From NCBI RefSeq assembly GCF_008330225.1, contig NZ_CP042466.1, forward strand, positions 3,838,001 through 3,902,000: DNA of 64,000 nucleotides, in the 5' to 3' direction. Below are positions 54,621 to 64,000 of the stretch, one piece after another. Position numbers and translations under genes: made by a program. The DNA is from Geobacter sp. FeAm09. Its GTDB lineage: Bacteria; Desulfobacterota; Desulfuromonadia; Geobacterales; Pseudopelobacteraceae. Within the stretch, counting starts at the first letter, position 1; each line of letters opens with the position of its first letter. Below the pieces are notes generated by a model. That model was not told where the DNA came from and did not search any database. It was given only the letters and a program-made list of their open reading frames with translations.

Positions 54621-56237
54621 TCAATCCTTGACCAGTTTGTTGATATACATCTGCTGGCCGATGGTCAGGATATTGTTCACCAGCCAGTACAGGACCAGGC
54701 CGGAGGGGAAGCTCAGGAACATGAAGGTGAACACCACCGGCAGGGCCAGCATCATCTTCTGCTGGACCGGGTCCATCTGGGAGGGGGTCATCTTCTGCTG
54801 CACGAACATGGTGACCCCCATGATGACCGGGGTGACGTAATAGGGGTCCTTGTCGGAGAGGTCGGTGATCCAGAAGAAGAACGGCGCATGGCGCAGCTCG
54901 ATGGAGAACATGAGCGCCTTGTAGAGGGCGAAGAACACCGGGATCTGGACGACCATGGGCAGGCAGCCCCCCAGGGGGTTGACCTTGTGGTCGCGGTACA
55001 GTTCCATGACCGCCTTGTTCATGGCGTCACGGTCGTTCTTGTACTTCTCGCGGATCTTGTTCATCTCCGGCTGGATCTTCTGCATCCCCTTCATGGACTT
55101 GTAGCTCTTGTGGGTCAGGGGGAAGAACAGCGCCTTGAGGATGATGGTGATGATGATGATGGCGATGCCGTAGTTGCCCACATAGCGGTAGAAGTATTTG
55201 AGGGTGTACAGGAGCGGCTTGGCAATGACCGCAAACCACCCCAGGTCGAGGGACTGTTCCAGCGCATTGCCCTGGGCCTTGAGGATGTCGATATCCTTGG
55301 GGCCGACGAACAGCCGCTGGGTCACCGTGGCGGCCTGGCCCGGATTGATCGTGAACTGCGGGGCCGAGGCGACGGACTCGAGGAGTCCGGCTGCGTTCTT
55401 TTTCAATTCGACGGATGCGATGCTCCCCTTCTCGGCCAGGAGGGCGCTCAGGAAATATTTGTCGGCAAAGCCGGCCCACAGGACGGCCCGGTCATACTTC
55501 TTCGAAGCCGCGGCCACATCCTTGGCCTTGTCCGCCTTGAGGCCGTTGTCGGAGTAGAGGTACGAACCGGCCGTATCCAGGCGGTTGTCCTTAACCTTGT
55601 GCTCGGCCGGATAGGTCATCACCTGCTGGATGGTCCCGACCAGGGGGGCAGCGGAGTTGTTGAACACCTGGGTGTCCAGCTTGATGCCGTAGGAGTCCCC
55701 GGTAAAGGTGTAGACCTTGCGCACGGTGAATCCCTGGCCCGACACGTAATTGAACGTCAACTGGCGGCTCTCGCCGCCGACCAGGGCCAGGGCGTCGGCA
55801 TCCGGCACGAAGACGGTGCCGTCCGGGAGGTTGAAGCCGGCCCCCCTGGTGGAGAAGGTGAAGAGCGAGGAGCCGCCGCTGGTCCCGAGAACCACGAGCG
55901 GGGCAGTCGGGCTGTTCTGTTCGCGGTACTTCTTGAGGGTCAGGCTCTTGAGGCTGCCGCCCCGCCCGGAGAAAACCGCCGTATAGAGACCGGTCTCCAC
56001 CGTCACGTCCTTGGCAACGGTCTGAGGTGACGGGGCAGCCTGGGCCGGGGCGCCGGTTGCCGGTGACGGGACCGGCTGGGCCGGTTGCTCAACGGCCGGG
56101 GCCGCCGACGGCGCGGCGGAGCTGGCTGCAGGGGTGGTTTTAGGCGGGATCGGTGTTTTTCCCGGGCCGAAGACCGTGGTAAAAACGTAGAAAACCGCTA
56201 TTGAAAGAATGACTGCCAGGAATGCGCGCTTTTCCAT
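54621..56237 (-). CDS. yidC: Membrane protein insertase YidC
   Basis: A 538-residue protein. The first helix is [19 protein letters not shown], then a Pro/Ala linker and a periplasmic beta-sandwich of about 250 residues, and the C-terminal insertase core: [40 protein letters not shown], and [20 protein letters not shown]. The ATG at 56237 is chosen because the frame beyond it lacks conservation. It inserts proteins with or without SecYEG. Confidence 0.97.
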   Translation of the reverse strand: MEKRAFLAVILSIAVFYVFTTVFGPGKTPIPPKTTPAASSAAPSAAPAVEQPAQPVPSPATGAPAQAAPSPQTVAKDVTVETGLYTAVFSGRGGSLKSLTLKKYREQNSPTAPLVVLGTSGGSSLFTFSTRGAGFNLPDGTVFVPDADALALVGGESRQLTFNYVSGQGFTVRKVYTFTGDSYGIKLDTQVFNNSAAPLVGTIQQVMTYPAEHKVKDNRLDTAGSYLYSDNGLKADKAKDVAAASKKYDRAVLWAGFADKYFLSALLAEKGSIASVELKKNAAGLLESVASAPQFTINPGQAATVTQRLFVGPKDIDILKAQGNALEQSLDLGWFAVIAKPLLYTLKYFYRYVGNYGIAIIIITIILKALFFPLTHKSYKSMKGMQKIQPEMNKIREKYKNDRDAMNKAVMELYRDHKVNPLGGCLPMVVQIPVFFALYKALMFSIELRHAPFFFWITDLSDKDPYYVTPVIMGVTMFVQQKMTPSQMDPVQQKMMLALPVVFTFMFLSFPSGLVLYWLVNNILTIGQQMYINKLVKD

Positions 56238-56262
56238 AAAAGCTCCAGTGGTGCTCTCTTGA

Positions 56263-56475
56263 TTAAGGTACCGGATCGAACCCGCCCGGATGAAAGGGGT
56301 GACATTTGCAGAGCCTGACCAGGGTAAGCCAAACGCCCCTGACAACGCCATGCCGTATAATTGATTCGCGGGAATACTCGGAACAGGAGGGATAAAACCG
56401 GCAGGTCTGCGGAAGAAGCGGCGAGAGCAGCTTCTGGTACAGCCTGATTACGATGAGCGCAACGCGCTTGAGCAT
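56263..56475 (-). CDS. yidD: Membrane protein insertion efficiency factor YidD
   Basis: A 70-residue protein. [30 protein letters not shown] and [15 protein letters not shown] are the YidD signature with conserved cysteines. An amphipathic N-terminal helix is expected to lie on the inner membrane. It overlaps rnpA by 28 bases, typical for this operon. Confidence 0.95.
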   Translation of the reverse strand: MLKRVALIVIRLYQKLLSPLLPQTCRFYPSCSEYSRESIIRHGVVRGVWLTLVRLCKCHPFHPGGFDPVP

Positions 56476-56846
56476 GGGGATGTGCCGATATGCCTGAAGG
56501 CCTTTTCAAGTTCTCGTCGGACAGCGCCGAAGTCCATCGCCGCAGACTCGCGTCGTGCCACGACATTCAAATCCACGCACGGTAGAAGGAGCCGCACCTG
56601 CCTGAATGTTTCTCTGGTATATCGCTTGATCCTGTTGCGAACCACGGCACAGCCGACCTTTTTGCTGACCGTGACCCCCAGGCGCGCCTGGCCGCCGTCA
56701 TTTTCCTGCCAGACGACAAGGAACCCCTTGGTGGCAAACTTGTGGGGAGAGTCCAAAAGCCTGAGGAATTCGAAACGCTTCCTCAGCCGAGCCGACTTTG
56801 GAAACAGCCGGCGCTCCGCTCTCCCACAAGTATTACTTGGTTGCAA
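56448..56846 (-). CDS. rnpA: Ribonuclease P protein component RnpA
   Basis: A 132-residue basic protein with [30 protein letters not shown] (the RNR motif) and [10 protein letters not shown]. It binds the RNase P RNA to process tRNA 5' ends. The start is uncertain: the TTG at 56846 overlaps rpmH and has no good ribosome-binding site, and the conserved part begins about 15 residues later. Confidence 0.92.
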   Translation of the reverse strand: MQPSNTCGRAERRLFPKSARLRKRFEFLRLLDSPHKFATKGFLVVWQENDGGQARLGVTVSKKVGCAVVRNRIKRYTRETFRQVRLLLPCVDLNVVARRESAAMDFGAVRRELEKAFRHIGTSPCSSALRSS

Positions 56847-56982
56847 TGCGAACGGACAGGCTCTTACGCCCTTTGGCCCTTCTGCGCTTGATCACGAGAC
56901 GGCCGTTCTTGGTGGACATGCGCACCAAAAAGCCGTGGGTACGCTTGCGGGAAGTGTTGCTGGGCTGGAATGTTCTTTTCAT
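56833..56982 (-). CDS. rpmH: 50S ribosomal protein L34
   Basis: A 49-residue protein, [18 protein letters not shown] to VRIATK, the L34 family consensus throughout. It is too short for many gene callers. GGAG lies eight bases before the ATG. It is the first gene of the operon read away from oriC. Confidence 0.97.
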   Translation of the reverse strand: MKRTFQPSNTSRKRTHGFLVRMSTKNGRLVIKRRRAKGRKSLSVRIATK

Positions 56983-57021
56983 ATCATACGCTCCTCTAAG
57001 TAATTGTATCAGGAAATGAGT

Positions 57022-57050
57022 TTTTAATCATATCACCTTGAAATTGTCAA
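57022..57050 (-). promoter_or_regulatory. Promoter of the rpmH operon
   Basis: A perfect -35 TTGACA (57045-57050) with a 17-base spacer and TTAAAA (57022-57027) on the minus strand, about 40 bases before the rpmH ATG. The -10 is weak, but a TGATACAAT sequence closer to the gene may help. Confidence 0.5.
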
Positions 57051-57149
57051 GAAAATTATTACTCGTCCGGAGCGTTCGCTCCCAGGTGTTTTGCCTTGAA
57101 AAATGGCCCGGCCTCTGTTAATCTGCCCTAGCCGAAAAAAGTCCTTAAT

Positions 57150-57306
57150 ATTCAGCAAAGTATGCATAACTTTTTGATTTTATTGTGTTATAAGTTATCA
57201 ACAGGTGTTGAAAATTATGTTGATAACTGTTGATATTCATAAGGGTCCGCGACGTAAAAGCAGCTCATACCACTGGTAATCTGTCACCTGCGACCATTGT
57301 GGATAA
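57150..57306. other. oriC-like region upstream of dnaA
   Basis: The 364 bp between rpmH and dnaA has no gene and an AT-rich core (about 57155-57240). DnaA boxes: TTATCAACA (57195-57203), TGTTGATAA (57218-57226), TGTTGATAT (57228-57236) and a perfect TGTGGATAA (57298-57306). The first two form an inverted pair. A dnaA promoter is expected here, but no clear -35/-10 pair was found apart from TATAAG near 57190. Confidence 0.75.
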
Positions 57307-57346
57307 CCCCACTGAACCGCCATCCCTTTGATAATGAGAATGTGAT

Positions 57347-58708
57347 GTGAATATGCATGAAGCTTGGCAACAAGCCGCCGAAAATCTGGAAAAAGTTCTT
57401 TCCGAGCGAGATTTTGCCACCTGGATCAAGCCGGTAAGCTACAGCCATCACGATGGCACTACGGTCTACCTTTCCGTTCCCACCTCGTTTTTCAAGGATT
57501 GGCTGGAAGAGAACTATCAGAAGGTCATCCTCGGCGCCCTGTCGGTGACTTCGGGACACAACCTCTCGCTCGCCTTCGTGGTCAGGGACCACACCAGGGA
57601 GACCGAAGACCTTTTAGCGGAAGACCTCATCATCAAGGGGCACCAGGAAGATGCCGAACAGGCGAAGAGCGCCCAGTTGGACTCGACCATTACCCCCCTC
57701 AACTCCAAATACACCTTCGATCTGTTCGTCAGCGGCACCGGCAACCACTTTGCCCACGCGGCCGCCATGGCGGTGGCCCACAATCCGGCCGATACCTATA
57801 ACCCGCTCTTCATCTACGGCGGCGTCGGCCTGGGCAAAAGCCACCTGTTGAACGCCATCGGGCACACCATCCGCAGTACGTCACCCTCGCTGAACGTCTG
57901 TTACTGTTCGGCGGAGAAGTTCATGTACGAGATGGTGAACCACCTCCGTCTCAAAAAGATGGATCTGTTCAGAAACCTGTTCAGAAACGTGGATGTGCTC
58001 CTCATCGACGATATCCAGTTCATATCCGGGAAAACCGGGACCCAGGAGGAATTTTTCCACACCTTCAACGCCCTCCACGAGGCCCACAAACAGATCGTCA
58101 TCACCTCCGACAAGTTCCCCCGGGAGATATCGGACCTGGAGGAACGTCTCCGCTCGCGTTTCGAATGGGGGCTGATCGCGGATATTCAACCTCCCGACCT
58201 GGAAACCAAGATCGCCATTCTCAAGAAAAAGTCGGAAGTGACCAAGATCCGCCTTCCCGACGATGTCACCTATTTTCTCGCTTCCAGCGATACGAGAAAC
58301 ATACGCGAGTTGGAAGGCATGCTGATCAGGCTCGGCGCCTACAGCAGCCTGCAGAACATCCCCATCACCCTGGAAATGGCCAAGGAAAGCCTCAAGGACA
58401 TCCTGGGCGACCGGCGCAAAGAGATCACCATAGAATTGATACAAAAAGCGGTGGCGGATCAGTTCGGCATCAAGATAGCCGATCTGAAATCGGAGAAACG
58501 GCAGAAAAACCTGGTACAGGCACGCCAGATAGCCATCTGGCTCTGCCGGGACATGACCAAGTCCTCCTACCCCGACATCGGCTCGAAGTTCGGCGGCAAG
58601 GACCACTCGACGGTCATCTATGCCACCAAGAAGATCGACAAGGCGCTGCACGACGATCAGAAACTGTTCAAGATGGTGGACGATATCAGGCAGGCGCTAT
58701 TGAAATGA
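57347..58708 (+). CDS. dnaA: Chromosomal replication initiator DnaA
   Basis: A 453-residue initiator. Domain I (LEKVLSERDFATWIKPVSYS), AAA+ Walker A (IYGGVGLGKSHLLNAIGHTI) and Walker B (VDVLLIDDIQFISGK), and domain IV DNA-binding signature FGGKDHSTVIYATKKI are present. The GTG at 57347 has GAG at good spacing; ATG at 57353 is an alternative two codons later. DnaA-box clusters on both sides suggest autoregulation. Confidence 0.97.
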   Translation: MNMHEAWQQAAENLEKVLSERDFATWIKPVSYSHHDGTTVYLSVPTSFFKDWLEENYQKVILGALSVTSGHNLSLAFVVRDHTRETEDLLAEDLIIKGHQEDAEQAKSAQLDSTITPLNSKYTFDLFVSGTGNHFAHAAAMAVAHNPADTYNPLFIYGGVGLGKSHLLNAIGHTIRSTSPSLNVCYCSAEKFMYEMVNHLRLKKMDLFRNLFRNVDVLLIDDIQFISGKTGTQEEFFHTFNALHEAHKQIVITSDKFPREISDLEERLRSRFEWGLIADIQPPDLETKIAILKKKSEVTKIRLPDDVTYFLASSDTRNIRELEGMLIRLGAYSSLQNIPITLEMAKESLKDILGDRRKEITIELIQKAVADQFGIKIADLKSEKRQKNLVQARQIAIWLCRDMTKSSYPDIGSKFGGKDHSTVIYATKKIDKALHDDQKLFKMVDDIRQALLK

Positions 58709-58727
58709 GACAACCCTGTTGACGGCG

Positions 58728-58854
58728 TGTGGATAACTGTGCATAACCGCCGTCCTGTTGATAACCGCCCCGTGCGGCCGAAAGTTGTCAACAGGGCTTA
58801 AAAGGAAAATATCCCGCCAAAACGTTATGTTGCGGGGTTTTACCCATATCAACA
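58728..58854. other. Second DnaA-box cluster between dnaA and dnaN
   Basis: The 212 bp spacer holds TGTGGATAA (58728-58736), TGTGCATAA (58738-58746), TGTTGATAA (58756-58764), TTGTCAACA (58785-58793) and ATATCAACA (58846-58854). The first two are ten bases apart, so DnaA would sit on one helix face. The stretch towards dnaN (58855-58900) is AT-rich and could be the unwinding element. Confidence 0.75.
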
Positions 58855-58920
58855 GGACCAACAACAAGAACAAAGGTTTTAAGATTTATAGATAAAACAT
58901 CTTCCTGTAAGGAGTGACAG

Positions 58921-60042
58921 ATGGAATTTACAATCGATAAGGAACTGTTCCTCAAGTCGCTGCAGAAGATTCAGGGCATCGTCGAAAAACGGACATCCAT
59001 GCCGATCCTCTCCAATGTCCTTCTGGAGGCGACCGGTTCCGCGCTGCACGTAACGGCCACGGACCTGGAGGTGGGGATGAAGAGCACCTACCCCGCCGAA
59101 GTCGCGACACCCGGAAAGATCACGGTCGGAGCCAAGAAGCTGTACGAGATCGTCAAGGAACTCCCCAACCAGTCCATCGTCTTTTCCACCAAGGACAACG
59201 ATTGGGTGGAGATCAAATGCGGCAAGGTGCAATTCAACATCGTCGGGCTGTCTCCCGATGAATTCCCCTATTTTCCCGACATCAAGGAAGAAAACCTCTT
59301 CGAGATCGAGAGTGCCCTGCTGAAAGGCATGATCGAAAAGACGTCCTACGCCATCTGCACCGACGAGACGAAATACAACTTAAACGGCATCTTCGCCAAG
59401 GTCGAGGTCACCGACAGCGGCGAAAACGCCCTTAAAATGGTCGCCACCGACGGCCACCGTCTCTCCATCGCCACCGGAGCCCTCAAGGGGACAGCCGGTC
59501 CCGAACTCCTGAAGGGGGTCATCCTCCCCAAAAAGGGCATCTACGAGATGAAAAAGATCACCGACGAGGACAGCGGCACCCTGCTGTTCGGTTTCATGGA
59601 CAACAGCGCGGTGATCAAGCGGGGCGATTCCTACATGGTCATGCGCCTGGTGGACGGAGAGTTCCCGGACTACAACCGGGTCATCCCCGCGGCGAACGAT
59701 CGCATCGTCACGGTCGACCGGGAGAACTTCACCCACTCCGTCCGCAGGATGGCCATACTCTCCAGCGAGAAGTTCAAGGGGATCATGCTGGAGATATCCT
59801 CCGGCGGCGTGAAGATATCCTCGAGCAACCCGGAATTGGGCGACGCCATGGAGGATATCGACGTGGCGTACGACGGCGAACCGATCTCGGTCAGGTTCAA
59901 TGCCCGCTATCTCCTGGACGTGCTGGCCGTGGCCGAAACCGACAGCGTGGAGATGAAGTTCCGGGATGAACTCTCCCCCTCGATCATTGTGCCGGAAGCT
60001 TCCGACAGTTTCCTGGCGGTGATCATGCCCATGAGACTCTAG
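58921..60042 (+). CDS. dnaN: DNA polymerase III sliding clamp (beta subunit)
   Basis: A 373-residue clamp. MEFTIDKELFLKSLQKIQGI and KRTSMPILSNVLLEATGSAL start domain 1; the C-terminus is SFLAVIMPMRL, the family end that helps form the protein-binding pocket. AAGGAG lies about seven bases before the ATG. It forms a ring on DNA as processivity factor. recF follows after 12 bp. Confidence 0.98.
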   Translation: MEFTIDKELFLKSLQKIQGIVEKRTSMPILSNVLLEATGSALHVTATDLEVGMKSTYPAEVATPGKITVGAKKLYEIVKELPNQSIVFSTKDNDWVEIKCGKVQFNIVGLSPDEFPYFPDIKEENLFEIESALLKGMIEKTSYAICTDETKYNLNGIFAKVEVTDSGENALKMVATDGHRLSIATGALKGTAGPELLKGVILPKKGIYEMKKITDEDSGTLLFGFMDNSAVIKRGDSYMVMRLVDGEFPDYNRVIPAANDRIVTVDRENFTHSVRRMAILSSEKFKGIMLEISSGGVKISSSNPELGDAMEDIDVAYDGEPISVRFNARYLLDVLAVAETDSVEMKFRDELSPSIIVPEASDSFLAVIMPMRL

Positions 60043-60054
60043 CGGCAGAGCGGG

Positions 60055-63568
<3,514 letters not shown>

Positions 63569-63634
63569 TTCCTGGTTTGCAGGTGGCCGCAGTTGGCTCT
63601 TTACCCCACATTGAAGGATAATAGCTGTTCTTTT

Positions 63635-63660
63635 AAACGGCCCGTAACTACGGGTCGTTT
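63635..63660 (+). terminator. Hairpin after gyrB
   Basis: AAACGGCCCG and CGGGTCGTTT form ten pairs with one G-U and a six-base loop, followed by AACTTTTC. It lies 66 bp after gyrB and between converging genes, so it probably ends the dnaA-gyrB transcript. Confidence 0.65.
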
Positions 63661-63720
63661 AACTTTTCAAAACAGTGGGAAATCTTCCAATGCAAGCGAC
63701 CCTGAATTGAAATGGCCGAA

Positions 63721-64000
63721 CTACAGGTAGCGTGTCAACTTGCGGTACAGCGTCGACGGACTAATCCCCAACTGGCTGGCGGCAAGCCGTTTGTTGTCGC
63801 CGGAGGCGCGCAAGACAGCCATGATGTAATCTCGTTCCGCTTCTTCGAGCTTCTTGACCCCGCTGCCTGACGAATAACCCGATATCGACTGCATGGTCTG
63901 GATATGCTTCGGCAGGTCATCCAACTCGATGTATTTCCCCCTGCAAAGCGCCACGCCTCTCGCCACAACGTTTTGCAACTCCCTCACGTTTCCCGGCCAA
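63721..64000 (-). CDS. C-terminus of a sigma-54-dependent (NtrC-type) activator (window edge)
   Basis: The last 92 residues of a gene that starts beyond the window. WPGNVRELQNVV at the edge is the end of the AAA+ sigma-54 activator domain, and the final 45 residues hold a Fis-type helix-turn-helix (AVLRASGDNKRLAASQLGIS, then PSTLYRKLTRYL). A receiver or other sensor domain cannot be seen. The target is unknown. Confidence 0.88.
   Translation of the reverse strand, partial: WPGNVRELQNVVARGVALCRGKYIELDDLPKHIQTMQSISGYSSGSGVKKLEEAERDYIMAVLRASGDNKRLAASQLGISPSTLYRKLTRYL

Overview
This 64 kb window comes from a GC-rich bacterial chromosome, most likely of the Geobacter group (Geobacteraceae and relatives, Desulfuromonadota). 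The basis is the gene order rpmH-rnpA-yidD-yidC / mnmE-mnmG-rsmG next to dnaA-dnaN-recF-gyrB, a sigma-54-type promoter in the flagellar cluster, an NtrC-type regulator at the right edge, a menaquinone futalosine-pathway gene, and a GEMM-type cyclic dinucleotide riboswitch. This is inference from content; no ribosomal RNA or tRNA gene was seen.

Layout. (1) 1-33.3 kb: one nearly complete flagellar and chemotaxis locus, all on the minus strand and therefore read from right to left. A promoter, a GEMM-I riboswitch and a terminator-like hairpin (33.28-33.09 kb) precede cheY, cheX, a CheC/receiver hybrid and an AMIN/TPR protein. A sigma-54 promoter then precedes flgB-flgC-fliEFGHIJ-motE-like-fliK-flgD-TIGR02530-flgE. 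Next come fliLMNOPQR-flhB-flhA-flhF-flhG-fliA and flgF-flgG-flgA-flgH-flgI-flgJ-flgN-flgK-flgL. No flgM was found. (2) 33.3-37.3 kb: a hexose phosphomutase, a small FlhB-C-terminal-like protein and a second FliK-like protein with three tandem modules. (3) 37.4-39.8 kb: minor pseudopilin genes gspH-I-J-K. (4) 40-46.5 kb: lipid A aminoarabinose-type genes (arnC and ArnA split into two genes), RNase D, mqnC, a thioesterase and a lipoprotein. (5) 46.5-57 kb: the rsmG-mnmG-mnmE block with three parS sites, an EndoQ-like nuclease fused to a UvrD helicase, then yidC-yidD-rnpA-rpmH. (6) 57-63.6 kb: oriC-like sequence, with DnaA-box clusters on both sides of dnaA, and the plus-strand genes dnaA, dnaN, recF and gyrB. 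(7) 63.7-64 kb: the C-terminus of a sigma-54 activator.

How the parts work together. The left half encodes the export gate, basal body, hook, switch and assembly regulators of one flagellum. The riboswitch at its head suggests that cyclic di-GMP (or cGAMP) controls expression of the chemotaxis genes at the front of the locus and perhaps the flagellar genes behind them. The right half is the replication-origin neighbourhood, with parS centromere sites beside it.

Quality note. Five genes (flgJ, flgI, the phosphomutase, the FliK-like gene and the EndoQ-UvrD gene) each carry one apparent frameshift that a single extra base would repair. Four of these lie in runs of six to eight C on the plus strand. 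Under-called homopolymers are the simplest explanation, but real mutation or phase variation cannot be excluded from sequence alone.
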